Assembly: GCA_934402515.1 (NCBI GenBank)
Contig: CAKRTZ010000013.1
Location: forward strand, 1-50,031
Length of the DNA stretch: 50,031 nucleotides
Source: an uncultured Lachnospiraceae bacterium
GTDB taxonomy: Bacteria > Bacillota > Clostridia > Lachnospirales > Lachnospiraceae
Reading direction: 5' to 3'
Shown here: one piece after another, positions 39,812 through 48,473 of the stretch
How positions within the stretch are numbered: position 1 is the stretch's first letter
Layout of the letters: each line of letters begins with the position of its first letter
The notes under the pieces: generated by a model
The model's database searches: none
Told to the model about the DNA's origin: nothing
The model's input: the letters and a program-made list of their open reading frames with translations, nothing else
Position numbers and translations under genes: made by a program

Positions 39812-40630
39812 TTAATTTGTACTGATTATGATATTTTCCGGTGAGATACCGGTCTTCCGTTGTACAATATCCTCGATCTGGGCGCATTTTGCCCCGGTTA
39901 ACTCCTCATTTGCCACAACCACATCCACCGTATTTCCGGTAATGCTCACAACCGCATCCTCAAACCCTTTTGCCTCCAGCAAAAGTTCCGCTGCTGTCTC
40001 CATCTCTGCAATCTGGGTCATGGCTACCATGGTATCCACGGCCGACTGTTTCTGGGTTTCACTCAACGCTTCGTTGTTGATAATTTCCAGAAGTGTTTCT
40101 TTGTTCCGGGCTCTGGTCTGCTCCTTGGACAGCTTCGCGCCCGCCAGGGAGGACACAGTCGTTGTGGAAGTAAAGACTGCCTGCCCGGGAATTTCTCCCT
40201 GTCCTAAGTCCTCTTGAACGTTTTCCTGGGTTACATCCACGGAGGCAAGGGCATCTTCATTTCCTTCGGTAACTCCTGCCGCCTCCAGATCCACAGCGCT
40301 GTCCGTGAGCATACCGCTCTCCAGATAGTCCTGGGTGACCAGGTCCGGATCGCTGTCCAGACTTTCAATATCGGTAACTCCTGCTGCCTCCAGATCCTCC
40401 GAAGAAATATCCAGCATACCGATTTCGTCAGAGGCCGCACTTCCCACCTCTCCTGCCGTGTAATTTTCCACTACAATGCCACTGTTTAACACCTGTTCCG
40501 AGCTTGCCGGTGTGGCTGTCAGTTCCTCTTTTGAAATCTTTCCCTGTGCAAAATGGAGATACCCCGCCACGCCGATCATAATTGCCAGCGCCGTAATCAT
40601 CACCTGGTTCTTTTTACATATGCCTTTCAT
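39812..40630 (-). CDS. spoIIIAH: Stage III sporulation protein AH
   Basis: SpoIIIAH sits in the mother-cell engulfing membrane and binds SpoIIQ across the intermembrane space, forming the ring of the feeding-tube channel. The 272-residue protein has a membrane anchor at 9-27. The last 115 residues (from LSKEQTRARNKETLLEIINN) are the YscJ/FliF-like ring domain ending in EDIVQRKTGISPENIIIS. It is longer than the Bacillus protein because of an acidic linker (about 50-145) in which the motif DLEAAGVT occurs twice. AGAGGAAA precedes the ATG. It is the last gene of the spoIIIA operon. Confidence 0.92.
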   Translation of the reverse strand: MKGICKKNQVMITALAIMIGVAGYLHFAQGKISKEELTATPASSEQVLNSGIVVENYTAGEVGSAASDEIGMLDISSEDLEAAGVTDIESLDSDPDLVTQDYLESGMLTDSAVDLEAAGVTEGNEDALASVDVTQENVQEDLGQGEIPGQAVFTSTTTVSSLAGAKLSKEQTRARNKETLLEIINNEALSETQKQSAVDTMVAMTQIAEMETAAELLLEAKGFEDAVVSITGNTVDVVVANEELTGAKCAQIEDIVQRKTGISPENIIISTN

Positions 40631-40644
40631 TTTCCTCTTCCCTT

Positions 40645-41250
40645 CTATCCGGTTTTCATCTTGACTACTATTACTTTATGTGCTTCCACATCAAATAATG
40701 CTTGCAAAAGTCTGGTAATCTGTTCTTTTACTTTTGCATTTCCTGCTCCCTGGGCAATGACCACCACGCCCGTCACTTTCGGCGCCGACTCCCGTACCAC
40801 ATAGGGTACCTGCCTTCCCTCTGCATCGGTGTAAAACACCGTGGATTCCGTGCTGGAATAGTCCTGTATCTGCCGGGTGCCGCCCCCACTGTCCTGCTCT
40901 TTTGTGGTACTGGTCTGTAGCGGCACATCCTTCTCCACAATGGTTTCCCCGCTGTCCTCCAGCGTAATCATCACCTTCGCCTTTCCCACCCCTTCCATCT
41001 GGGACAAAGCAGTTTCCAGCCGTTTCTCCCAGTATTCCCCGTAGGAATCCGCCGTACTGTCCGTCTCCGCGGAAAACTCCCTGCCTGCCCCCTGGGATTC
41101 CTCCCCCGCTGCCGGAGCATTTTTTCCTGAAGTGCGCTCCACTGGCATGGCAATGATGAGAAGTAACACCCCCACCAGCGCCAGCACGATATAGTCCTCC
41201 TTTTTCCATCTGTCCATCCGCAGTTTCTCCCTGATGGTCTGCTTACTCAT
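40645..41250 (-). CDS. spoIIIAG: Stage III sporulation protein AG
   Basis: SpoIIIAG forms the large 30-fold ring of the SpoIIIA-SpoIIQ channel. The 201-residue protein has a basic N-terminus, a membrane helix at 20-36 (YIVLALVGVLLLIIA), a linker, and the ring-building domain with LETALSQMEGVGKAKVMITL and VTGVVVIAQGAGNAKVKEQI. The frame is open 115 codons further upstream through spoIIIAF, but AGGAGG lies 7 nt before the ATG at 41250, where the protein family starts. It overlaps spoIIIAF by 8 bp. Confidence 0.93.
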   Translation of the reverse strand: MSKQTIREKLRMDRWKKEDYIVLALVGVLLLIIAMPVERTSGKNAPAAGEESQGAGREFSAETDSTADSYGEYWEKRLETALSQMEGVGKAKVMITLEDSGETIVEKDVPLQTSTTKEQDSGGGTRQIQDYSSTESTVFYTDAEGRQVPYVVRESAPKVTGVVVIAQGAGNAKVKEQITRLLQALFDVEAHKVIVVKMKTG

Positions 41251-41671
41251 GGTCTGCCTCCTGTTTCCCGATTCGCTCCACTTCGATGAGGACAGGGAGA
41301 ATTTCCCCCTCTGTCTCCCCCTGTGTTTCCTCTCCGGTTTCCGTTTCCGCCTCTGCCTCCTGTAACTGTGCACTCCAGTAGCTTTCTGACTGTTCCCACA
41401 ACTGCTGCCGGATTTCCTCCGCCCGGACTTCCAGTTCCCCGGATGTCTGCCCGTAAAAATCCGCCTCCATCTGGATGCTCTTTTCCGCAATCTGACCCCA
41501 TAAACTGTTTCCATCCTGCCCCACCATGGAAAGCACCAGCCCCACCAACTGGGCACCCAGCAGAATTGCCCCCAGAAACCGCACATATTTTTCATAGGGC
41601 GTGGATGCCGACAGCCTGCAAAGTGCCGTCACACATAAGGAAAATACCACCAGCCTGCTCATTGCCGCCAT
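41243..41671 (-). CDS. spoIIIAF: Stage III sporulation protein AF
   Basis: SpoIIIAF is a small membrane protein of the channel complex. The 142-residue protein has two N-terminal helices (about 5-20 and 30-50) around the SASTPYEKYVRFLGAILL segment, then a helical, acidic soluble domain ending in LIEVERIGKQE. Sequence conservation is low in this family and the call is supported by its place between spoIIIAE and spoIIIAG. GGAGG lies 7 nt before the ATG. Confidence 0.85.
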   Translation of the reverse strand: MAAMSRLVVFSLCVTALCRLSASTPYEKYVRFLGAILLGAQLVGLVLSMVGQDGNSLWGQIAEKSIQMEADFYGQTSGELEVRAEEIRQQLWEQSESYWSAQLQEAEAETETGEETQGETEGEILPVLIEVERIGKQEADHE

Positions 41672-41674
41672 CTT

Positions 41675-42730
41675 CTATCCTCCATTGGTCAATAAAACAG
41701 TAAGGGCAATAAAGAGAAAAAACACGGTCATGGCAGAAAGTAAAAGCTGGAACAAAAGAGCGCCCCCTTCTCCCATCCGTTCCATGCAGTGGACACTCCG
41801 ATTGTCCTGAAACAGCCCCAGCAAAATGGCATCTGCCTTTAAAAGTAAGGTAAACACCCCAAGCATGCACAGGGGAACGATTCCCAGTAACACCAGCAGA
41901 ATCACCAGAGCAATCCCCACCCCGTTTTTTACTAAAACCGCGGCTCCCATGGTGGTCTGCCATGCAATATCCGCCGCGTTGCCCAGCACGGGAATACTGG
42001 CAACCATTTTCTGAAAGGCAGAACCCGTAAGGCTGTCCACCGCAGGCTGGATGGCGTTTCGCACAAAGGTGATGCCACACACGCCCCCTAACATCCACTT
42101 CATCCCCCCCTGGAGCAGACTTTTCATCTGATCAAGGAGGGTGTTTAACCGCTCCTCCTCCCACAGCCCATTCATCAGGGACAGAAGGACGTACACCTCT
42201 AACGCCGGGAGAACCAGGCTCCGCAGCACCTTTTCCACCAGAAATAAAAAGAATAAGGCACTGCCATAGGTTGCCGTGGCGGTGGCTCCCCCCGTTGCCG
42301 TGCCCACAGAAAGGCAGAACGCCGGGATACAGAGCCGGAGAAACAGCACCATCTGGTTTAAAAATTCCACGGCAATCCCCTGCATGCTCACAAACGCTTT
42401 GATGAGAATGCCCATCATTGCCACATAAAAGATGTAATACCCCGTGTCCGCAATCTGGTGGTTGTGGAAGGAGGCGGCGAAAATCTGGTAAAAAGAGGCG
42501 ATGATTCCCAGGGTCAGCAACAGTAAAAATAATTCCCAATAGGAAGAAACACTGCTTTTTACCCCCTGGAGAATTCCCTGCCACAGATAGTCCAGTCCTG
42601 ACCTTAGATTTCCCTGTAAAATTTCCTGCAAAAGCCGGGAAAAGGAAAGGTTCCAGCCGGGAAATAGTCCGTCCACCTGGCTTGCCAGTTCCCCCAGACC
42701 ATAGAAATCCAGATAATCGGTGATGTCCAC
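41675..42730 (-). CDS. spoIIIAE: Stage III sporulation protein AE
   Basis: SpoIIIAE is the largest polytopic membrane protein of the channel complex and is thought to work with the secretion motor. The 351-residue protein opens with YLDFYGLGELASQVDGLFP, then has about seven helices, with the conserved SLMNGLWEEERLNTLLDQ and SVPVLGNAADIAW-type stretches. The start codon is GTG at 42730 behind AAAGGAGGAG. It lies 17 bp after spoIIIAD. Confidence 0.92.
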   Translation of the reverse strand: MDITDYLDFYGLGELASQVDGLFPGWNLSFSRLLQEILQGNLRSGLDYLWQGILQGVKSSVSSYWELFLLLLTLGIIASFYQIFAASFHNHQIADTGYYIFYVAMMGILIKAFVSMQGIAVEFLNQMVLFLRLCIPAFCLSVGTATGGATATATYGSALFFLFLVEKVLRSLVLPALEVYVLLSLMNGLWEEERLNTLLDQMKSLLQGGMKWMLGGVCGITFVRNAIQPAVDSLTGSAFQKMVASIPVLGNAADIAWQTTMGAAVLVKNGVGIALVILLVLLGIVPLCMLGVFTLLLKADAILLGLFQDNRSVHCMERMGEGGALLFQLLLSAMTVFFLFIALTVLLTNGG

Positions 42731-42747
42731 GTTTCTCCTCCTTTCTC

Positions 42748-43134
42748 CTACCAGATGAGGGATTGTATGCTGGTAATCACCCCATAGATAATGGGAATTC
42801 CCGCCGCCATGATGGACAGCTTTCCCCAGAGTTCCACCTGCCCTGCAATGGCACTCTGCCCTGCATCTTTACAGATGCCGGAACAGAATTCGCAGAGATA
42901 GGTCACCCCAATCATTTTCACCAGAATTTTTAGATACTCTCCGTCGGTTCCCAGATAGGCTGCCAGCCCCTGAATCTGCTCTAACACTCTGGAAAAGCCA
43001 CCCACCGCCGCCCCGAAAAGCAGGATGCAGATTCCCATGGCAAGCAGGTAACTGAATTCAGGTTTCGTTCCTTTTAAGAGCAGAATCAGCCCCACGCCCA
43101 TCACACTGATGATACAAATTTCAATCAGATTCAT
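42748..43134 (-). CDS. spoIIIAD: Stage III sporulation protein AD
   Basis: This 128-residue membrane protein has four predicted helices (about 3-20, 26-48, 65-85 and 100-125). The characteristic LGTDGEYLKILVKMIGVTYLCEF and KDAGQSAIAGQVELWGK stretches are present in abridged form here. SpoIIIAC and AD are related small membrane proteins of the channel base. AGGAAGAAA precedes the ATG, 18 bp after spoIIIAC. Confidence 0.92.
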   Translation of the reverse strand: MNLIEICIISVMGVGLILLLKGTKPEFSYLLAMGICILLFGAAVGGFSRVLEQIQGLAAYLGTDGEYLKILVKMIGVTYLCEFCSGICKDAGQSAIAGQVELWGKLSIMAAGIPIIYGVITSIQSLIW

Positions 43135-43152
43135 TTTCTTCCTATCTTTTCC

Positions 43153-43347
43153 TCACACAGAAAACAGTTTCTGCACCAGAACAAACAAGTCATAAATATA
43201 GGGAATCAGCCACATCAACACCAGAATCAACCCCGCCAGACTTACCAGAAACGCCTGTTCTTCCCTTCCGCTGTGCTTGAGCACCTGGCTTAAGATGGTC
43301 ACCAGAATTCCCACCGCCGCAATTTTAAAAATCACACTTACACTCAT
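43153..43347 (-). CDS. spoIIIAC: Stage III sporulation protein AC
   Basis: This 64-residue protein has two helices (3-20 and 32-60) typical of SpoIIIAC, with the ILSQVLKHSGREEQAFLVSL loop between them. GAGGAAAC precedes the ATG. It lies between spoIIIAB and spoIIIAD in the usual order. Confidence 0.92.
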   Translation of the reverse strand: MSVSVIFKIAAVGILVTILSQVLKHSGREEQAFLVSLAGLILVLMWLIPYIYDLFVLVQKLFSV

Positions 43348-43374
43348 GTTTCCTCGTTTCCGCTGGTCTTTCCA

Positions 43375-43905
43375 TCACCACAGAAGTAATAAAATCATCA
43401 TTCCAACTCCCATGGAAAGCCCCACTCTGACTCTATTCTGATTTTCTAACTGTTCCCGATAATGCTGTAGAATCTGTTCCAGCTCCCCGCAGGTTTCCTG
43501 AAGCAGTTCCCTGCAAAGCTGGGTGTCCATCACTTCCATCCGCTGTCCCAGTTTTAAAAGGCAGTGTTGAAAGGATTCCGGCACAATATCTTTTTTCAGC
43601 ACCGTGCCCATTTCCTCCTGCCAGATATGGGAAAAATCCTCCCCAAGATTTTCCTCCATCCGTTCTGTCACCCGGCATAAGCCTTTAGAAAAAGCATCTC
43701 TGCCTGTCTCTCCACACTGCCAGCACACCTGGGGCAGTGTAAAGCGCCCAAAGCCGATTTCCCCACTCATCCTGGTGAGCACATAAAGAATTTCCTGCAT
43801 ATTGGCAAGTTTTTTCCGTCCGGTAACCGCCAGCGTCCACCCGGTTCCCAGACTGCCCAGAAGGAGCAGGGCTCCCCCAGACAGGCGTAACACCAGTGCC
43901 ATCAT
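43375..43905 (-). CDS. spoIIIAB: Stage III sporulation protein AB
   Basis: SpoIIIAB resembles the type II secretion protein GspF. The 176-residue protein has an N-terminal helix (3-25), a soluble helical domain (LANMQEILYVLTRMSGEIGFG, abridged) and a C-terminal helix. The ATG overlaps the spoIIIAA stop (ATGA), showing translational coupling with the ATPase it is thought to work with. Confidence 0.92.
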   Translation of the reverse strand: MMALVLRLSGGALLLLGSLGTGWTLAVTGRKKLANMQEILYVLTRMSGEIGFGRFTLPQVCWQCGETGRDAFSKGLCRVTERMEENLGEDFSHIWQEEMGTVLKKDIVPESFQHCLLKLGQRMEVMDTQLCRELLQETCGELEQILQHYREQLENQNRVRVGLSMGVGMMILLLLW

Positions 43906-44837
43906 GTTCCTGCCTCCACCGGTGCAAAGGTGCCATCCAGTATCTCCCTGATGCCAAAGCCTGTTTCCTTCCGTTCCAGAAAAATAAACCTGTCAAACCA
44001 CTGCTCTTTCAAAATGTCTCTCAGAAAAAGTTTCCGTTTCACATCCTCTACCGTCTCTCCGTGGATGGTGGAAAACACTTTGCACCCAGTGGCAAAGGCG
44101 GCATGGAGTGCCTCCGCGTCAGACCTTGTCCCAATCTCATCCACTGCCAACAACTGGGGTGACATGCTGCGAACCAGTAACATCATTCCCTCCGCCTTGG
44201 GACAGCCATCCAGCACATCCGTGCGTCTCCCCACATCATTCTGGGGAATTCCCAGGTAGCATCCGGCAAGCTCGGAGCGTTCATCCACCACTCCCACCTT
44301 TTGCCCGCTCCCATAGCTGGTTCCGTCAGAAATCAGTCGTACCAAATCCCGGAGCATGGTGGTTTTTCCTGCCGCCGGGGGCGATACCAGGAGAACATTC
44401 AAGGGCTTTCCCTCTTTGTATATGTAAGGAAGAAGTTTTCGTGCCACCCCCTTCTTCTCTCTGGCAATACGGATATTGAAATACTGCACTTTTTTAAAGC
44501 CGCCCATGGTGCCATCCTGCCGGAGAATCACCTGCCCCGCCATGCCAATCCGGTGCCCACCGGGAATGGTGACATAGCCCTGGCGCAGTTCCTCCTCGTA
44601 GGCATACAGGGAGTAGTGGCACACATGCTGTAAGATTTTCTGTAACGCCTCCTGGGTCGTCCATTCCTCACTTCCCGTACAAAAAGATTCCTCACTATCG
44701 GTGAGCAGCTGTACCGGACACCCCACCCGGATCCGGATTTCCTGTAACTGCCGGGTCTGATTCAGCGTCCCTGTCCAGAACTCTCGCTGCTCCCCCGGAA
44801 AAATGGATAAAATTTCCTCCAAAACCACCTTTTCCAT
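43902..44837 (-). CDS. spoIIIAA: Stage III sporulation protein AA (secretion-type ATPase)
   Basis: SpoIIIAA resembles type II/IV secretion ATPases and probably powers the channel from the mother-cell side. The 311-residue protein has Walker A SPPAAGKTT near 152-160, then VGVVDERSELAG, an RTDVLDGCPKAEGM segment and Walker B LLAVDEIGT. The frame opens at a GTG (44849); GAGGAG is 1-2 nt from that GTG but 13 nt from the ATG at 44837, so neither is ideal and the ATG was chosen. It heads the eight-gene operon behind the SigE-like promoter. Confidence 0.94.
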   Translation of the reverse strand: MEKVVLEEILSIFPGEQREFWTGTLNQTRQLQEIRIRVGCPVQLLTDSEESFCTGSEEWTTQEALQKILQHVCHYSLYAYEEELRQGYVTIPGGHRIGMAGQVILRQDGTMGGFKKVQYFNIRIAREKKGVARKLLPYIYKEGKPLNVLLVSPPAAGKTTMLRDLVRLISDGTSYGSGQKVGVVDERSELAGCYLGIPQNDVGRRTDVLDGCPKAEGMMLLVRSMSPQLLAVDEIGTRSDAEALHAAFATGCKVFSTIHGETVEDVKRKLFLRDILKEQWFDRFIFLERKETGFGIREILDGTFAPVEAGT

Positions 44838-44871
44838 CCCACAATCCACACTCCTCGTTTTTGTTTACTCT

Positions 44872-44899
44872 AATATATGAGACGTTGTCCAAATTATGA
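44872..44899 (-). promoter_or_regulatory. SigE-like promoter of the spoIIIA operon
   Basis: On the minus strand TCATAAT (44899-44893), 13 bp, CATATATT (44879-44872), close to the mother-cell SigE consensus (kmATATT, 14 bp, CATACAnT). The spoIIIA operon is SigE-dependent in Bacillus. The leader would be about 25-30 nt. Confidence 0.6.
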
Positions 44900-44913
44900 C
44901 TTGTAATAATCAA

Positions 44914-45035
44914 AGAGGCGCTTGCCGACTCTTTGCGCGCGCGAGCGGTATGCGCAGCATAAACTACTTCTCCGCGAGCTGCGCATCCCCGCGGAGCGTT
45001 TTGTATACATAGGAAAGAATTTCCTATGTATACAA
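44914..45035 (-). repeat. Dispersed hairpin repeat, copy C (longest)
   Basis: Copy C lies directly behind the terminator at 45036-45071 and ends 15 bp before the spoIIIA promoter. On the minus strand it holds a 16-bp perfect inverted repeat (45001-45016 with 45020-45035), two alternative pairings (CTCCGCG with CGCGGAG, and ATGCGCAGC with GCTGCGCAT), and a terminal hairpin CAAAGAG/CTCTTTG. It matches copies A and B in different modules. Confidence 0.65.
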
Positions 45036-45071
45036 AAAACCCGGCAATATCTGTAAAAAGATATTGCCGGG
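45036..45071 (-). terminator. Terminator of the two-TM protein gene
   Basis: CCCGGCAATATC (45040-45051) pairs with GATATTGCCGGG (45060-45071) and is followed on the minus strand by TTTTTTGT. It lies 25 bp after the stop at 45097. Confidence 0.9.
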
Positions 45072-45096
45072 GTCTGTTATTCGTTATTCTGTTGTA

Positions 45097-46245
45097 TTAT
45101 ACCAGGTCAGACTCTGTCTCTGCCACATTCTGGTGACGGGCATCACTCACTGCCTGATGGAAACCAGCGGGGTCAGCATTGTACTGACGCTCGATTTCCT
45201 CGGAGTAGCCAATCACTGCATCCGGGTACATATTCTGTAACTTGGCTAAGAGCTGCTGTGCCGCATCCTCGTTCTTCACGCTGATGGAATGACAGTGGTT
45301 CTTCTCGTTCTCACTGGCGCTGAACACTTTCACCGCATGCTCTTTTCCTACAGTGATAATGCCATACTGTTTGCGGGTCAGGGTATACTGGTATGCCCAT
45401 ACCACATCATTTCCTGCCAGTACCCAGGAGTCTACTCCTTTGACATACAGTAACCAGTCCGGATTCATGCGGACATTTCCGTCTTTTTCTGTTGCCTCAA
45501 AGAAACGGTCTAACTGCTGCTCGGTAGCTGCAGGATTTGGGGTTGCTGCAATATAATTGCGAATCTGTTTCTGATAGCCGCCGCCCAGTGCCAGTACCAG
45601 AATTCTGATTAACATTACCAGAATGACTGCACCAACGATTGCTGCGACGATTAACACCTGGGAATCGGTTTTGCCGATTCCGCCATCCACCAAAACTAAA
45701 GGCAGGAACTGACATCCGTCCTCCATACCAATCTGGTCATCATCTGCACCTAACTGGTAGATGTAATTACGGTAAAGCTGCTCAGTTTCCTCATCCATTC
45801 TGCGCACGGTACCGGAAACGGATACATAAGCACCGCTCCACTGGTAACTTCCATCCTCGTCAGAAAGCATGTCCATGGTATCTTCCACTACAGCATCTGC
45901 CATGGTAATGGAACCGCTGGGAACTTCCAGACCGATATAAACGGTCATGTCCTCGGTGTTGATGGGCATCAGATACTCTCTGGATGTGGTTTTATCCGGT
46001 TTGCCGGACTCGCTCTGAACGTTTTCTGCATAGTAGTCAATCAGGGTATCCACATCTGCGGATAAGTAACTGCCCTCCAGATTGGAGATATCGTTATCAT
46101 CCAGGGGCTCAAAGTAGGTAGGTCCCTGAATCCAGAGTAAATAGCTGTGACCCAGAGTCACGATTCCCGCTACCAGAATCGCCACCAGAATGATAATGGT
46201 AAATAGTACGCTTTTCAGCGATTTTTTCTTTAGTGCCTGTAACAC
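45097..46245 (-). CDS. Membrane protein of unknown function with two TM segments
   Basis: The 382-residue protein has a basic N-terminus, a membrane helix at about 12-36 (VLFTIIILVAILVAGIVTL) and a second at about 191-215 (VLIVAAIVGAVILVMLIRILVL). The loop of about 150 residues between them is rich in Asp and Glu and the C-terminal 160 residues are soluble, with WLLYVKGVDSWVLAGNDVVW and SISVKNEDAAQQLLAKLQN. This layout is seen in unnamed Lachnospiraceae proteins (possibly the DUF6709 group); no function is known to me. The frame reaches 46347, but GGGAGG lies 8 nt before the GTG at 46245. It is monocistronic with its own terminator. Confidence 0.75.
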   Translation of the reverse strand: MLQALKKKSLKSVLFTIIILVAILVAGIVTLGHSYLLWIQGPTYFEPLDDNDISNLEGSYLSADVDTLIDYYAENVQSESGKPDKTTSREYLMPINTEDMTVYIGLEVPSGSITMADAVVEDTMDMLSDEDGSYQWSGAYVSVSGTVRRMDEETEQLYRNYIYQLGADDDQIGMEDGCQFLPLVLVDGGIGKTDSQVLIVAAIVGAVILVMLIRILVLALGGGYQKQIRNYIAATPNPAATEQQLDRFFEATEKDGNVRMNPDWLLYVKGVDSWVLAGNDVVWAYQYTLTRKQYGIITVGKEHAVKVFSASENEKNHCHSISVKNEDAAQQLLAKLQNMYPDAVIGYSEEIERQYNADPAGFHQAVSDARHQNVAETESDLV

Positions 46246-46290
46246 GTTATGTCCTCCCTCATTTGTCTGCAATAGTAGGTATTTACCATA

Positions 46291-46338
46291 GAAAAAGCAC
46301 AACACCAAGATACCTCTCGTCTTATTGTTGTGTTTTTT
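46291..46338 (-). terminator. Probable terminator of pnp
   Basis: On the minus strand CACAACA (46332-46326) pairs with TGTTGTG (46304-46298), extended by A-T pairs, and is followed by CTTTTTC. The loop of about 20 nt is long, so strength is uncertain. Confidence 0.65.
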
Positions 46339-46359
46339 ACTATCCATAAATTACTGGGA

Positions 46360-48450
46360 TTAAACCTGTGCTACATCCTTCATGGAGAAGCTCATACGAC
46401 CCATCTTATCCTTACCTAAGCATACAACGGTTACTTTGTCGCCCAGTGTCAGGACATCTTCAACGTGCTCGATACGCTCCTTGGCAATCTTGGAGATATG
46501 TACCATACCTTCCTTACCAGGTGCAAACTCAACAAACGCGCCAAACTCTTTAATGCTTACAACAGTTCCCTTCAAAACCTGACCTTCTGCAAAGTCTGTT
46601 ACAATGGTCTTGATGTAATCTACTGCTTTGTCCATCATAGCGGCATCCGTGCCACATACGGAAACTTTACCATCATCAGTGATATCAATCTTCACACCGG
46701 TACGAGCAATGATCTCGTTAATGGTCTTTCCTCTCTGACCAACGACATCGCCGATCTTCTCCGGATCAATGTTGATGGAAATGATCTTCGGTGCGTAAGG
46801 GCCAACCTCTTTACGAGGTGCAGCGATGGCAGGCTTCATACAGGTATCCATAATGAAGAAACGTGCCTGTCTGGCTCTGGAAATTGCCTCTTCTACGATA
46901 GGACGGGTCAGACCATGGATCTTAATATCCATCTGGATTGCGGTAATACCTTCGGTAGTACCGGTTACCTTAAAATCCATATCTCCGAAGAAATCTTCCA
47001 GTCCCTGAATATCGGTCAATACCAGATAGTCATCATCGGTATCACCGGTAACCAGACCACAGGAAATACCTGCTACCATCTTTTTGATGGGAACACCTGC
47101 TGCCATTAAGGACATGCAGGATGCACAGGTAGATGCCATGGAAGTGGATCCGTTGGACTCAAAGGTCTCGGATACGGTACGAATTGCGTAAGGGAATTCG
47201 TCCTCGCTGGGCAGTACCGGCAACAATGCACGCTCAGCCAGTGCTCCGTGACCGATCTCACGACGTCCGGGACCACGGCTTACCTTCGTCTCACCTACAG
47301 AATATGCAGGGAAATTATAATGATGCATATAACGCTTGGTTGTTACATTCTCATCAAGTCCGTCAACCTTCTGTACTTCTGACAGGGGTGCCAGGGTACA
47401 AACGTTACAGATCTGTGTCTGTCCACGAGTGAACATTGCTGAACCGTGTACACGGGGGATGATATCTACTTCAGCAGACAGAGGACGGATCTGGTCAATG
47501 GCACGACCATCGGGACGCTTGTGATCCTTTAAGATCATCTTACGGACAGTCTTCTTCTGATACTGGTATACAGCGTCAGGAAGTACTGCAAGCCATTCCT
47601 CGTTGTCTGCAAATGCCTCTTCAAATTTAGCTGTGATCTGACGGATATTCTCCTCACGAACCTGTTTCTCATCGGTAAATACCGCATTCTCCATCTCTTC
47701 GGGAGTGACGATCTTCTTCATCTCGTCAAACAGTTCCTGGGAAACTGCACAGCTTACATACTCATGCTTGGGCTTACCGCATTCAGCTACGATCTGATTG
47801 ATAAATGCGATGACTGTCTGGTTCACATCGTGAGCTTTGTAAATGGCTTCGATCATCTTTGCTTCCGGAATCTCGTTGGCGCCAGCCTCAATCATAATCA
47901 CCTTCTGGGCAGTGGATGCTACGGTCAGCTTTAAATCTCCCTTTGCCCACTGCTCCTGGGAAGGATTGATGATGAATTCGCCATCAATCATACCCACCTG
48001 AGTCATGGCACAAGGTCCATCGAAGGGGATATCAGAAATACAGGTTGCAATGGAAGCGCCCAGCATGCCAACCAGTTCAGGACGGCACTCCGGATCTACT
48101 GCCATGACCATACAATCCAGGGTTACATCATTACGGTAATCCTTGGGGAATAAAGGACGCATGGGGCGGTCGATAACACGGCTGGTCAGAACTGCGTTCT
48201 CACTTGCCTTGCCTTCTCTTTTGTTAAATCCTCCGGGGATCTTGCCTACTGCGTATAATTTCTCTTCGTACTCCACACTCAGAGGAAAGAAATCAATTCC
48301 ATCTCTGGGTTTCTCAGATGCGGTTGCTGTACACAGGACGGTGGTGTCACCATACTGCATGAATGCACAGCCGTTTGCCTGTTTGCCGACTCTGTTGATG
48401 TCTACTCTCAGAGTACGACCGGCTAACTCCATTGTGTAACTCTTATACAT
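46360..48450 (-). CDS. pnp: Polyribonucleotide nucleotidyltransferase (PNPase)
   Basis: PNPase is the trimeric 3'-5' phosphorolytic exoribonuclease. The 696-residue protein has two RNase PH domains (residues about 1-210 and 300-530, with KREGKASENAVLTSRVIDRP and SRGPGRREIGHGALAERAL in abridged form), a helical linker, a KH domain (GDVVGQRGKTINEII) and an S1 domain at the end (GTVVSIKEFGAFVEF). The frame reaches 48492, but GAGG lies 8 nt before the ATG at 48450 (MYKSYTMEL). It is downstream of rpsO, the classic arrangement, with a hairpin between. Confidence 0.97.
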   Translation of the reverse strand: MYKSYTMELAGRTLRVDINRVGKQANGCAFMQYGDTTVLCTATASEKPRDGIDFFPLSVEYEEKLYAVGKIPGGFNKREGKASENAVLTSRVIDRPMRPLFPKDYRNDVTLDCMVMAVDPECRPELVGMLGASIATCISDIPFDGPCAMTQVGMIDGEFIINPSQEQWAKGDLKLTVASTAQKVIMIEAGANEIPEAKMIEAIYKAHDVNQTVIAFINQIVAECGKPKHEYVSCAVSQELFDEMKKIVTPEEMENAVFTDEKQVREENIRQITAKFEEAFADNEEWLAVLPDAVYQYQKKTVRKMILKDHKRPDGRAIDQIRPLSAEVDIIPRVHGSAMFTRGQTQICNVCTLAPLSEVQKVDGLDENVTTKRYMHHYNFPAYSVGETKVSRGPGRREIGHGALAERALLPVLPSEDEFPYAIRTVSETFESNGSTSMASTCASCMSLMAAGVPIKKMVAGISCGLVTGDTDDDYLVLTDIQGLEDFFGDMDFKVTGTTEGITAIQMDIKIHGLTRPIVEEAISRARQARFFIMDTCMKPAIAAPRKEVGPYAPKIISINIDPEKIGDVVGQRGKTINEIIARTGVKIDITDDGKVSVCGTDAAMMDKAVDYIKTIVTDFAEGQVLKGTVVSIKEFGAFVEFAPGKEGMVHISKIAKERIEHVEDVLTLGDKVTVVCLGKDKMGRMSFSMKDVAQV

Positions 48451-48473
48451 TCGTTCTACCTCTTTCCACGCAC

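Noticed and set aside
41251..41595. N-terminal extension of spoIIIAG by 115 codons
   Set aside because: It is a Trp/Arg-rich out-of-frame reading of spoIIIAF; the internal ATG with AGGAGG matches the family start.
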